Position numbers and translations under genes: made by a program. From positions 496,001-560,000 of the forward strand of contig JAULSN010000010.1 of the NCBI GenBank assembly GCA_033439765.1: a DNA stretch of 64,000 nt, given 5' to 3'. Shown here in pieces: positions 49,059 through 60,027 of the stretch (positions are counted from its first letter, which is position 1; every line of letters starts with the position of its first letter). Source of the DNA: Lasiosphaeria ovina (taxonomy: Eukaryota > Ascomycota > Sordariomycetes > Sordariales > Lasiosphaeriaceae). The notes beneath the pieces were generated by a model. The model was given only the letters and a program-made list of their open reading frames with translations, ran no database searches and was not told where the DNA came from.

Positions 49059-49760
49059 TCAGAGACAGAAAGCGACGGCCCCGACGAAGCCCGCGGCAAG
49101 GAGGCTGCTATAGAAGAGCGGGAGACTGCTGCTGCCGGCGCTGCTCTTGGTGGACGTGGACTGCGAGCCGGCGGCCGTACCGGTGCCCGTGGGTGGCGGC
49201 GTGGTCACGGCCGGGCTGCCGGTTCCCGGAGTCGTTGGCGCGGGCGTGGGCTTGCCGCCGGTCCCGAGGTCGCGCACGCAGCGCGAGAAGTTGTCGACGT
49301 AGATGGAGTAGCCTGTCTGGTCGCACCACGCGGACGCACATGGTCTGGTGGCCGGGTGGGTGTTGTTAGCTTCTCGGGGTGTTAATTGGACTTGCAACGG
49401 GTGTGCGCAGAGAGACTCACGACGCCGCAAGGTAGTAGCTGCAGATGCACTCCGTATCGATGAGGGCCGTGGCCGAATCGGCATTGTTAGGGTGCAGCGA
49501 GCTGACGCAGTTCGTCTGGACGGCCGTGTAGGACAGCGCGCAGGACCCATATGCCCTGTGGGAGTTGCGTTAGACACGTCTAATTAAGAGAGGCGCGGAT
49601 GGTGCTTGGGACTTAATTACTCGGTTGCGGCCGCAACTTGCGGGCAGTGCGTGCCCAGAGGGCTGTTGTAGTTCTCCGTGTTGGTGGCCATGAGGTTCTG
49701 GGCTGCCGATAGGGGCACCAGGAGTGCCACAGGAGAGATGGCCCAGATGAGTTTGGCCAT
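49059..49760 (-). CDS. GPI-anchored, cysteine-containing cell-surface protein
   Basis: Exons 49760-49621, 49555-49421 and 49344-49059 join in frame to 186 aa. Signal peptide: MAKLIWAISPVALLVPLSAA, cut before QNLMATN. The mature domain (about residues 21-120) has conserved-looking cysteines in THCPQVAAATEAYGSC, QTNCVSSLH, DTECICSYYLAASPCASAWCDQ and FSRCVRDLG. A Thr/Pro/Ser/Gly-rich linker of about 45 residues follows, then a hydrophobic C-terminus (PLFYSSLLAAGFVGAVAFCL), the usual layout of a GPI-anchored fungal wall protein. The cysteine spacing is reminiscent of CFEM-like proteins but does not match the eight-cysteine CFEM pattern well enough to name it. All three introns/exon joins are GT-AG and phase consistent. 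No function is claimed. Confidence 0.8.
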
Positions 49761-52178
49761 GATGCTGTGAGTTTCGGAGTCTGGCTGTTGCTGGGTGATG
49801 TGGAATGTGGTGGACATGGCGGTAGGGGCGGAATATGGAAAAAGAGAACGAAGCCAAAGGAAACTTGAAAATATATAGAAACCAACTTTTCTGGAAGCTG
49901 AGATGCGGCTCAGGCACCGCGGGGCGAAGCACAAAGCATAGCCGTGTGATGACTGGGCTAGCGAATTCAGGTCTCTCGTATTGATTGGCTCGAGGCAGAT
50001 TTGGCTGTTGGGCAAGTTGGTGGGGCACCCCCTATTGGCCGCCTGCCTCACAAAGCCTCTCGTCAGCTCTGCCAGCTCTCGGACATATATACGTGAGACA
50101 CTACGGCTGGAAAATGCCAAGCAAGGCCAAGCAATGGAACCCAAGGGCTGGATCAGCGGGATTGGCCAAGACGTGTTTGCCTTGGGCACGACATGCACGA
50201 TTACATGCCAACTCAACTCTCTTTGCGCTTTAAACCTTCAATGGCCAACACGTGTAACGGGTTGGGTTGAATTCAGGCACTGCTCCCGGCCACCGAGATT
50301 GAATCGCGGCTTTGTAGTGCGCTGCTTTTTTTTTTTTTTTTTTCTTCCAGTTGGCTGGAGGTGTGTGACTAATTATTACCAGCAGCCTGCTGGCATCAGG
50401 GAGGTCCAGGCCATGGCACCCGTTAGCCTGAAAGGCGCGAGTTTGCAGGCAGCAACGGCACCCTTTGTTGTTCTCCATCATTCAGTGTTATTGGACGCGA
50501 GACTGTGCCCAAGACGCCTGTAGCACTGATGCGATGCCAGTCCTTTGCTCTAGGAATTTCCCAAACTCCCATTGATCACACCCATTCCGCGTCCCAGGCG
50601 ACCCGCACCACCATCACGGGTCACGATACCAACCTCTCAGCGCCACGTTCCATCGATCGAGATGCAGCTCGTCAGGGGTGCAGCAGACCAAAACACGAGG
50701 CGGCAAGCCATGTCTATTTAGGGCTGCCGGAACCCGCGTTTCTCTGCAATTCTGCATATCATTATGACGTCTCTCGAAAGCACACAGAAAATGTAGGCAA
50801 GGTGCTCGGCTTGATCATTCCCCTCCCTATGCAGTATCCTGCTCTCTCCTCCACGAACAAAAGGTCCACGACTCAGTATAGCCGGACCCCTTTATATATA
50901 CGCAAATACCCCCCCCCCCCTACAATTGTCGAGAGGAAATTAGGAATGTGTGACTCGTTTTCGAAGTGCAACGGAACCACGCTATCGAGTCAATAGACCG
51001 ACCAACTTTGGTGTCGTCGTCAGCTACTGACTCCATCGCCAACTCGACACCCCTCACCGATATTGCCGCGGGCAAGTCCCGTCCTTCGGATTCCGATATC
51101 GTCTCTCAAGGGAGACTCTGGCTGAGCATCATTGCTATTACCTCGCAGTCGAGAGCCCTCGTTATCTCCTATCTTCACAGCTCCTAACCGGGAGGGGTTG
51201 GCGTTCGTGCTAGATATAGACTAGTTGCGAAGCTATAATGGCGTCCTGGCACAGCCCGAAACCCGGCCGGCCGGCATCTTCGGTTCTTTTGTGGCCGCCG
51301 CACTGCAATTCCATGGACATCTGGAAGGCCGGCTTGACTGCCTCGAACTAAGTACAGTACCGCAAATTACTGGGTGGCTGACGGAAACGAATGGCCTGGA
51401 ACGCCCCGGAAAATCAGTTGGTCATCGCATTTCTTGACATGCCCTGTGGCAATCTTATCAGCCCCAAGACTTGTTTTCGCTTTCGACGTCCATTAGGACT
51501 AGGAATAGATATTGGGGGCGTCCAGTCCTCGAGATGCCGGCCGAGATCAAGATCTGGGAGAAGCAGCCACACCGCCTCGGATAGGATAGCACACCTGCAG
51601 TCAACACCTGTGATGGCTAATTATCCCTCTTGCAGCATGTCTCGGCTAGACGACCAACCTCCACGTGTGCGTGCATAGGAGCGGGGAAACCCACGCCAGC
51701 AACGAGTGCATCTGTTCCGCATGCTCGGGACCCGCCAAGACCAATGGAAGATATCGGATAGTCTTTACATTTGCTTTCAAAGCTGCCAAGACTGGAAAAG
51801 CCACGGAATCCCTCCCACGGCACCGGATAGAGGCGGAGATGTAGACGATAACAGCGATGTCGTCATGCTTTGCCGACAGGACAAGGCCGGGAAAGATTCA
51901 ACGGAGTCTGAACCATCGTCAATAGGCTGAGTTCCGGTGGAGATCGTCTGCGCTCTTATCTTTTGCTTCCAAGTAAATACCTCCTCTGTGGTGCTTGGCG
52001 TTCGGCAACCGCACCGACGCATCGGAGTTCTGTCAAGCAGGCTGCCCGCCACCACCTTGGTGAGACGTCCGGCCGGCTTCTGCCTCTGCTGTTGAGTATA
52101 TAAGCCCCCTGCTCCTCGGCCCAAAGACAGAAACTCCATCACCATCCAGCATCCCTGACAGTCCAAAACCAACTCAAC
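49761..52178. other. Divergent intergenic region, 2.4 kb
   Basis: Between the starts of the GPI-protein gene (minus) and the amine oxidase pseudogene (plus). Contains a run of about 20 T at 50324-50343 and an 11-C run near 50910. Open frames are short, overlapping and without family. The amine oxidase TATA box is at 52097. Confidence 0.5.
52097..52103 (+). promoter_or_regulatory. TATA box of the amine oxidase pseudogene
   Basis: TATATAA in GAGTATATAAGCCCC, 82 bp upstream of the ATG at 52179. The promoter element survives although the coding frame is broken. Confidence 0.55.
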
Positions 52179-54446
52179 ATGATAGCCCAGTGCCTGCTAG
52201 CAGCCCTCGTAGCCACGGCCACCCCGGTGGCCGCTCGTCCCGACGCCGAGTTTTGGCGCCGGGCCATGAGCTTCACCAACGGCACGACCCCCTGCGGCCT
52301 GTCTGACTCGGCCCCGACCGTCAAGGCTCCCAAGGCAAACCCGTGGTCCTCGATATCTCCCGCCGATGCCAAGGCCGTCTACGACTTCGTCCACGCCCCT
52401 GAAACCGGCCTCAACCTCACGGCATCAGAAAATACGACCCTCACCGGCAACTATTTCTGGTTCATCGACACCCTGAGTGAGTTGTGCCAGCCAGCCCTTG
52501 CTTGATTCATGGGAGAAAGAAACTGACCCATATCAGACACCAACAAGTCCCAGATTCTGCCCTACATTGACGGCAACGAGGCGGCCCCGCCAAAGTACGC
52601 CCGTGTCGTCATCTTCGAGGGCGGCAAGGCGCAGCCGGTTTCCCAAGAGTACATGGTCGGGCCGCTGCTGTTCTCGTCGGACACAACCATCCAGAAGTAC
52701 GACTTCGCGTTCAACGGCGGCAAGGGCGGCCAGGTCCCCAATAACGGGCGGTACTTTGATGGAAAACGCGCTCGGCTGCGGTCCAGCCGCTGCTGAAGGC
52801 GGTCATGACCGAGGTCGCCGACATCAACGTCGCCCTCTTCGATGGCGCGTACCTCGGGCCCGCCGACAAGGACACCAACGCGAGCAAGTACGCGCTCAAG
52901 GGCTACGTGACCAACGAGCGCTTCTTCGCGACGGCTTCGGAGCTGCGCGCGGCGTTCGACGCCGGCGAGCTGACGAGCGAGTTCCCGCAGACGCGCGACC
53001 AGACGTGAGCGCTGCCGTACCACAAGCCCGCGATGGGGGTGCGCGACCTCGAGGACCGGCTGGCGCCGCAGAGCATCGAGATCGGCGGCAAGCGGTACAA
53101 GGTCGACGTCGAGCAGCAGTACGTCGAGTACATGGGGTGGAGCTTCTACATGGCCTTCACGCGCACCCTGGGCCTGCAGTTCTACGACATCAAGTTCGAG
53201 GGCGACCGCGTGCTGTACGAGCTCACCCTGCAGGAGGCCGCCGCGCAGTACGCGGGCTTCCAGCCCAAGGCCGCCGGCACCGTCTACCACGACACGTACT
53301 ACGCCTTCGGCACGTCCTCGGCGACGCTGCTCGAGGGCTTCGACTGCCCGTTCGGCAGCATCATGCTCAACGCGACATTCCCCGAGGGCCCCGGCAACAT
53401 CGAGGTGCACCCCGACGCCATCTGTATCTTCGAGGCCGACGACGGGTTCCCGCTGGCGAGGCACCGCAGCGGATCGGGCAACGCATACGGCTTCGCCAAC
53501 ATCGCATCCGTGAAAAACACCACGCTGCACGCGCGCACCGTAGCCACGGTCGGTAAATACGACTACCTGTTTGACTACGCGTTCCACCTCGACGGGTCGC
53601 TCCAGATCACGGCGCGCGCGCGCGTCGGGGTACCTGCAGAGCTCGCCGTACTACAAGAGCCAGGCCCGCTTCGGGTCGCGCATCTCGCAGGGCACGCAGG
53701 GCAGCTTCCACGGCCACGTGCTGACGTACAAGGCCGACTTCGACGTGGTGGGGGCGTCCAACGGCCTCGAGGTCACGGAGCTGATCGTGGTCAACCAGAC
53801 GCAGCCGTGGTACCCGGAGCTGGGCGGCTTCGAGCAAATGGAGTACCGCACGTCCAACATGGCGACCGAGGCGCAGTTCAACTGAGCGGCCAACGGGCAG
53901 GCCATGTACTGCGTGGTCAACAACAACGCGACCGACGCGTGGGGCGAGAAGCGCGGGTACCGGCTGGCGCCGGGGCGCAGCAACGTGCACCTAAGCATCC
54001 AAGACTCGCCGTTCACGCGCAGGTCGAGCAGCTTCCTCAAGTCGCACCTAGCCGTCACGCAACAGCACGACACGGAGGTGTACGCCAACAGCTGGCAGAA
54101 CGTCAACCTAGCCGAGGCGCCGCAGCACGACTTCCTCAAGTTCTTTGACGGGGAGAGCGTCGACGACACGGACACAGTGATGTGGTTCAACCTGGCATGC
54201 ACCAACCACTTCACGCGGGCCGAGGGCGTGCCCGTCACACTCTACGTCGAGGCCGTCAGCAGCATCTCGTTTGCGCCGCACAACTTCAACGACCGCGCGC
54301 AGGAGGGCGACCTGCTCGACCGCCGCTGGATCGTGCCCGACGCCGACGGCGTGCTGGCCTACGATGACTACGGCGTCACCCTGCCCACCTGTCAGATCGA
54401 GCTGGACGAGCCCGCGATCAAGATCGAGCCGTGGGTCACCATCTGA
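52179..54446 (+). pseudogene. Secreted copper amine oxidase, multiply disrupted
   Basis: Exon 1 (52179-52476) encodes a signal peptide (MIAQCLLAALVATATPVAA) and the N-terminal domain; a 60-nt intron leads to exon 2 from 52537. Family motifs in order: NPWSSISPADAKAVYDFVH, YVEYMGWSFYMAF, HDTYYAFGTSSATLLEGFDC, the cofactor region GKYDYLFDYAFHLDG, GYLQSSPYYK, and HGHVLTYKADFDVVG, where copper-binding His are expected. Breaks: a frameshift near 52755-52765, an in-frame TGA at 53006 where the family has Trp, a frameshift in a CG-repeat at about 53614-53628, and a second TGA at 53883, again at a Trp position. The topaquinone consensus NY(D/E)Y reads KYDY. Intact enzymes oxidise primary amines to aldehyde, ammonia and H2O2 outside the cell. 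Four independent lesions make a functional product very unlikely. Confidence 0.9.
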
Positions 54447-54832
54447 GTTGGCAACGACGAGAGACGTAAGTTACTAGTCACGACCTTTGATGAATGACCT
54501 GTTTATGAGTTCGGTGCAGGTATGAAGAATGAAGTATTGACGATCTAAAAGAGGGAGACGGCCGAGGAGGCATTAGACTTTCATTAGTTACAGTTGCAAA
54601 TCTTGTGAAGACGGATGGAGAGATACAGTTGGTAGACATAGTAGACCTAGAAAGAAGTGGACACAATGAATTATTAGCTTAGAAACACACTTCAATGTCA
54701 AATTGACTTGTAACGATGATTCGTGAAACTACCTGTAATTAGCTCCCCATTGTTGATATCAACCTACGGCCTCTCAGGTTCCGAGACAATTGCCTTTTCT
54801 GTCCTGTGGATAACCAACTCTCCTCCCGCCCA
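54447..54832. other. Convergent spacer
   Basis: 3' region shared by the amine oxidase pseudogene (plus) and the MFS gene (minus). AT-rich, no gene. Confidence 0.6.
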
Positions 54833-56769
54833 TCAGTACACGTAGATGAAGTCTTCATTCTTGACATCAGTCATGTCACGCATGGCATTGTCCTCGTCGA
54901 GCGCTCTCTGATTTCTGTTCGCGCTGCCCCCTTCAATCTCGACGGCCTTGCTGTTTTCCATCTGGTTCTTTGCCAACATCGACTCGTCAACAAGTACCGC
55001 ATTCTTCCCTAGACTCTCGCGTTGCTTAGCGTGTTGACGGTTGAGAATGATGAGGTACAGAGGGATGAGTCTATCATCAACAAGCCCGGCCGAGTCAGTA
55101 TGTCGTCAAGTCTCCAAGTCACAAAACGTGGGGGTGCACATACGCTGATAGCCCGCCCACCGTCACAAACATAATCAAAGCAGCAATAAGGCCCGGCCGG
55201 TAGAGCGGCGCCTGGTCGGTCGAGAAGAGCAGCGGCCCAATGACGTTCCCGGTGCACATCCCTATGAACACCACGGCCGAGGTGCACTTCTTCTTGGTGT
55301 CGCCGCCCGTGTTCTGCGCCTGCCAGGTATAGATGAGCGGTGTAATCGCTGCAAGGCATGAGACCTAAAGAGCATTGTTTATCAGCAAGATATCACTCAA
55401 ACTAGAGCTGCCAAGTAGGTGCGGGTGTAACCCACCAAGTAGTAGCCAAACAGCAACACTCCCTTGTACGCGCGGGGAACTGTGAGCATTAGGATGGTCC
55501 CCACGGCCGGCAAGACGCTGACACCCGCAATCACGAGCCCTTTGCTCTGGAACCGGGTGGCGACCCAGCCGGACCCGATGATGACAATGATTTGGATGGC
55601 TCCGAAAGGGATGTTGAACAGAATGGCCTCGAAGTTAGTGTATCCAAAGGACTTGACGATGAGGCTGCCAAAAGTGGAAATGCCGCCGCTGGCGATTCTA
55701 GTTATCAACACTATTAGTCGCGCCCCCCCCCCCCCCCCCCCCCAGTTAACAAGTGAAGGAGGGTGAAGACGTACGAAATCGCAACAATAATGATAAACCA
55801 GCACCACGTCTTCAAGTCCCACAGAGTCTCCCACACGTGGTCCCAGCGCCACTCTCTCGAAGCGACACCCATCTGATTTGCCCGCAGCCTCTCGACGGCT
55901 ATCACCTTCTCCCGATCCTTGAGGTACTTCGCTTCCATAGGCGAGTCCGGCATGAGGACAAAGACGACAACCGAGAACAGGACCGTCAGGAGACCGCAGA
56001 ACATGAAGATGATCTGGTACTTGAATAGGCGATCGCTCTGAATGTGGCCCAGGCCGTAGGTGAAGAGGCTACCGACGATGGCTGTGACGCCATTCATGGC
56101 GTTCCAGTAGCTATTGCGCATCGTCTGCTCGCCGCGGCGCCACCACATCTGCGTGATGGCGACGCAGCACGGCGCGATCATGGCCTCGAACGAGCCGAGC
56201 ACGAAGCGGAGCCCCAGCAGCGACGGGAAGTTTGTGCATGACGACATGATGGCCAGCGCCGAGCCCCAGAGGAAGATGGCCGTGGCTAAGACCTTGCCCG
56301 TGGGCAGCTTCACGAGCACAAAGGCCGCCAGCGGCTGCATGACCAGCTGCGCCAGGTAGAGGATCGAGCCCAGCCACGAGTACTGCTGGCCCACGAGGTG
56401 CGCATCGTCGCTGATACCGAAGATGGAAACGTAGCTGTTTTACAATCTGGTCAGCTTTCTTGAAGTAGAACTAGACAAGATGAATGTTGGTTGGTGTTGG
56501 GTTTCGTTGGCTGCTACATACCTCAGAGAACTTTTGTCCAGCTGCTGGAAGAAGTACGCGCCCAGAATCAGGGGCAAGACTCGGCGGTCGATGCGGCCCA
56601 CCACCGCCTTCTCCTCTTCGTACGTAAAAGACGTGTCGTCCGAGCCGTGGCTGGCGAGGAAGTCTATCGCCTTGTCGCGCAACGCGCTGGCCGCAGTCGC
56701 GTCGCGGTCGGGAGCCGGCACGATCTCGTCCCACTCCTGCGCAGGAGCCCCTTTACCCGGAGAGGCCAT
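54833..56769 (-). CDS. MFS transporter, allantoate permease (anion:cation symporter) family
   Basis: Exons 56769-56522, 56434-55775, 55697-55436, 55364-55144 and 55070-54833 join in frame to 542 aa. After a 65-residue hydrophilic N-terminus come twelve expected membrane spans. Dal5-family signatures: VLPLILGAYFFQQLDKSSL at span 1, GQQYSWLGSILYLAQLVMQP, GLRFVLGSFEAMIAPC, TQMWWRRGEQTMRNSYWNAM, and the C-terminal half ASGGISTFGSLIVKSFGYTN and IYTWQAQNTGGDTKKK. The family moves allantoate, ureidosuccinate, nicotinate, pantothenate and similar anions with protons; the substrate here is unknown. The cytosolic tail is acidic and Asn/Met-rich. The second intron (55774-55698) contains an uninterrupted run of about 22 C (G in the gene strand). 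Neighbour of the amine oxidase pseudogene, tail to tail. Confidence 0.9.
55721..55743. repeat. Homopolymer of about 22 C
   Basis: A C run on the plus strand (G on the coding strand) lying inside intron 2 of the MFS gene, between the acceptor at 55698 and the donor at 55774. Its length is the least reliable part of any assembly. Confidence 0.8.
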
Positions 56770-57715
56770 GATACAGACGACGCCGTCTTGTTGCCCGGTG
56801 GCGTTGGGTGCGATAAATGGTGCAAGCCGAAGACAATTTTTGAATCAAAACCAAAGTTGGCTCCAACACGCGAAAGTTGGGTCAAAGATTGACTGGAGGA
56901 GCCAAGGTAGGACACCGACTGCTGTGGTAATTACCCTCGTGGGTATATCAATCCGCATACCTGCGGAGTGCTGATCGCCATGGTCGGGCAAAAGAAAAGC
57001 AGGTGCATTCTGGCTCAGCAAGATATTGATTGCCAGGTGTGGATGAAATGCCAGAGGTGCAGATGTGGGTGCTGTTTCCCGGATCGATTATTTGGAGCTA
57101 GAGCTTGACGGCGGCCATGATTGGGGGAACCAATTCAGCCTGTACTCGCCCACCTCGCAGATGGGACCGTCTCTAACCTGATGGATGGCATTCTCTGGGA
57201 GTTGTCGGGTGGGGAAGGTGCGAATGGGGGCCTACTGGCTGGTCTTCAGCCTGCAGCAACGACGACCAATCCCTTTGGACCTTCCCGCTGCACGCCTCTC
57301 CAACTCTCTCGCATGGCGGGGAACCTTGAAGGACAGGACGCCGAACAGGTCGTACTTGCTGAGGTGGTCTTGTTTGCCCGCCGTTTGCCCACCCGCCTTT
57401 CCTCTTTTGCCTAATCTTCGGCCACTGGGACATCTGAGTCCGAGATGGCCGTTATCGTGTGACTGCCCGAATGGGCCGCGATCCGACCCCGTCACTGCCC
57501 AACGACACCTCTCAGTCCATCCATTTAACTGTGTCTGGTGATTGGCATCTTGCGCCGAGAACAGCACTGGCGCTTGATATTGTTAATTGGCGCTGCTCGG
57601 GAGTGACGCCCACTGACAAGCAGACCAAGCAGACCAACTGACCAAGCAGTTTAGCAATTGGTCAGCTCCTTGTTCGCATCGTCGACCATTGACCAAAGAG
57701 GAGAACCGCATCGCA
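56770..57715. other. Divergent promoter region
   Basis: Between the starts of the MFS gene (minus) and the oxidoreductase gene (plus), so it probably holds both promoters. No open frame looks coding; AGACCAAGCAGACCAACTGACCAAGCAG at 57620-57650 is a loose repeat. Confidence 0.5.
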
Positions 57716-59035
57716 ATGGGCCAGGACACAGAGATATCGACGGCCTCCGGCAAGAAGCGCTACGCCCTGGTCGGCACCGGCGGGAGGTCGAGCTTCTTCT
57801 ACAGCGCCATCGCAACCGACTACAGCTCGACGTCGTGCATCGTCGGGCTCTGCGACACCAACCAGACGCGCATGAACTATGCCAACGACAAGCTCGAGTC
57901 GCTCGGCCACGCCAAGGTCCCAACCTTCCTCGCCGCAGACTTCGACGCCATGATCAAGGCCACCAAGCCCGACGAGGTCATTGTCACCACAATGGACCGC
58001 ACCCATAACATCTACATTGTCCGCGCCCTCGAGCTGGGCTGCAATGTTGTTACTGAGAAGCCCATGACCATCGACGCCCCCCGCTGCCGCGAAATCTTCT
58101 CGGCCGTCGACCGCACCGGCAAGTCGGTGCGCGTCACGTTCAACTACCGCTACGCGCCGCACAACACAAAGGTCTTTGAGCTGCTGCGGTCCGGCGCCAT
58201 CGGCACCGTGACGTCGGTGCACTTTGAGTGGATGCTCAACACGTCGCACGGCGCCGACTACTTCCGCCGCTGGCACCGCGACAAGCGCAACAGCGGCGGC
58301 CTTCTCGTGCACAAGTCGACGCACCACTTCGACCTGGTCAACTTCTGGCTGCAGACGCGCCCCCTCTCCGTCTACGCCCAGGGCGACCTCAAGTTCTACG
58401 GCCGCGAGAACGCCGAGAAGCGCGGCGTTACTAAGTTCTACTCGCGCACCCGCGGCAGTGAGCTGGCTAAGGACGACCCCTTTGCCCTCGACCTCGAGAC
58501 GGTCCCCGCCCTCAAGGCCATGTACCTAGACGCAGAGCACGAGGACGGCTACTACCGCGACCAGAGCGTCTTTGGCGACGGCATCAACATCGAGGACACG
58601 ATGAACCTGCTCGTGCGCTACCGCAACGGCGCCGTCATGTCGTACTCGATGACGGCGTACGCGCCCTGGGAAGGCTTCCGGGTCAACTTCAACGGGACGG
58701 GCGGCCGGCTCGAGGTGGAGGTGGTCGAGAACAGCTACGTCAACTCGGGAGGCGAGCAGGCGCTTGAGGGCTCGCTCGAGCGGCGGTCCATCTTGCTGAG
58801 GCCGCTGTTTGAGAAGCCGCGCGAGATTGAGATTGGCGGCAGCACGGGTGCGCACGGAGGCGGCGACACGGTTCTCCTCAACGACCTCTTTGGTGAGCCC
58901 GTGACGGACGAGTACATGCGGGCCGCCAGCCACATCGACGGGGCGGCGTCTATCCTGACCGGCATTGCGGCGAACAGGTCGATTGCTACGGGCCAGGTCG
59001 TCTATGTCGACGACATCCTGCAGGTTCCTGGCTAG
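57716..59035 (+). CDS. Gfo/Idh/MocA-family NAD(P)-dependent oxidoreductase
   Basis: Intronless, 439 aa. N-terminal Rossmann fold: KRYALVGTGGRSSFFYSAIA (residues about 14-33), CIVGLCDTNQTRM, and the family motif NVVTEKPMTIDAPRCREIF with the catalytic-site Lys of EKP at about residue 115. The C-terminal beta-sheet domain carries TFNYRYAPHNTKVFELLRSGAIG, WHRDKRNSGGLLVHKSTHHFDLVNFW (conserved Asp/His of the substrate pocket) and GDGINIEDTMNLLVRYRNGAVMSYSM. Relatives oxidise or reduce sugars, inositols or their amino derivatives. The substrate is not evident. The start is the ATG at 57716; the frame is open upstream but has no earlier ATG. It lies divergent to the MFS gene, which could suggest uptake and metabolism of a common substrate. 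Confidence 0.9.
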   Translation: MGQDTEISTASGKKRYALVGTGGRSSFFYSAIATDYSSTSCIVGLCDTNQTRMNYANDKLESLGHAKVPTFLAADFDAMIKATKPDEVIVTTMDRTHNIYIVRALELGCNVVTEKPMTIDAPRCREIFSAVDRTGKSVRVTFNYRYAPHNTKVFELLRSGAIGTVTSVHFEWMLNTSHGADYFRRWHRDKRNSGGLLVHKSTHHFDLVNFWLQTRPLSVYAQGDLKFYGRENAEKRGVTKFYSRTRGSELAKDDPFALDLETVPALKAMYLDAEHEDGYYRDQSVFGDGINIEDTMNLLVRYRNGAVMSYSMTAYAPWEGFRVNFNGTGGRLEVEVVENSYVNSGGEQALEGSLERRSILLRPLFEKPREIEIGGSTGAHGGGDTVLLNDLFGEPVTDEYMRAASHIDGAASILTGIAANRSIATGQVVYVDDILQVPG

Positions 59036-59250
59036 CTAGCTCGATGCCTGAAATGCTAGGATATGTTACGGATGTGTCGCTCCTGGATATATATATCTGT
59101 CTGCCAATTCAGTTACAATTGGATAATTATGGCTTTCAACCGCCATGCCCTGGCCACGCTTTCATCTTGAAACTTGTATACCCGATGACTTTGTTAAACC
59201 AGAATGCTTAAACCGATTCTCTTCCGTTGACTCGCAAGCTTGAGGCACCT

Positions 59251-60027
59251 TCACGCCACCTTCTTCCTCCTGCTCCCGTCGGTCTGATGCAGCCAATCCA
59301 GCAAGCCCACAACCCCATAGTGTTGAGTAAACTTCTCATGATGAGCATCATGCTTCCGCGCGATGCCGCCCGCAAAGTCGTAGCCGCTGTGCACGGTGCA
59401 CGTCTCGACCAGCACCGACGCCAGAAACACCCACATGGTGACAATGTGCGCGCCGAGCGCGATGGGCGGCAGCACCACGGGCAGCGTGTTGGCGAGCAGG
59501 TGCTCCACGGGGTGCGCGTACTGCGCCGCGAGCGCCACCGGCGCCGTGAACTCGTGGTGCTTCTTGTGCACCGCCCGGTACAGCGCCGGCATGTGCAGCA
59601 GCCGGTGCGAGTAGTAGAACAGCACCTCGCGCAGCACCACGCACGCCGCCACCTGCCACGCCACCTCGCCGAGCCCCGGCAGCGTGCTGGTGATGCGGAA
59701 CTGCGACGCCCGGTTCCCCGTCTGCACCGCCGCCCAGCCGAGCGCCAGCGCGAACGCGATAGACTGCGCCTGGTTCCGCAGCACCACCGCCGCGCAATGC
59801 CGCACCTCGGCCGCTGTCGGCTGCTTGGGTGCCGGCTGCAGCTTATGCCGCGCCGCGAAGTCTGGGGAGAGCGCGTCGAGGCACGTGTATGCCAGCGCCG
59901 GCCCCCAGAAGAAAACCAGCTGCACGAGTAGCGACCCGACGAACTCGATCTGCAGCGGGCTGTACGTGCGCACGATAGTTGCCCAGACCGCGGGCAGGCT
60001 CTGCGGTGCTGCTGCTGCGGGAGTCAT
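59251..60027 (-). CDS. Fatty acid hydroxylase / sterol desaturase family membrane protein
   Basis: Intronless, 258 aa. The three histidine boxes of the di-iron hydroxylase superfamily are present: HRLLH (about residues 140-144), HKKHH (154-158) and HDAHH (226-230), in the expected order and spacing. The hydrophobic segments [38 protein letters not shown] and [21 protein letters not shown] fit three to four membrane spans, probably in the [19 protein letters not shown] also matches the family. Enzymes of this type hydroxylate or desaturate sterols, sphingolipid bases or alkanes using O2 and cytochrome b5; the exact substrate is open. The start ATG at 60027 gives the short [15 protein letters not shown] leader; the frame is open further upstream to 60318 but reads like noncoding sequence. 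Confidence 0.9.
   Translation of the reverse strand: MTPAAAAPQSLPAVWATIVRTYSPLQIEFVGSLLVQLVFFWGPALAYTCLDALSPDFAARHKLQPAPKQPTAAEVRHCAAVVLRNQAQSIAFALALGWAAVQTGNRASQFRITSTLPGLGEVAWQVAACVVLREVLFYYSHRLLHMPALYRAVHKKHHEFTAPVALAAQYAHPVEHLLANTLPVVLPPIALGAHIVTMWVFLASVLVETCTVHSGYDFAGGIARKHDAHHEKFTQHYGVVGLLDWLHQTDGSRRKKVA

Noticed and set aside
52984..53030. TGA at 53006 read as part of a splice donor (GTGAGC)
   Set aside because: The only nearby acceptor would give an intron of about 22 nt, too short for splicing; the sequence after the TGA continues the protein directly.
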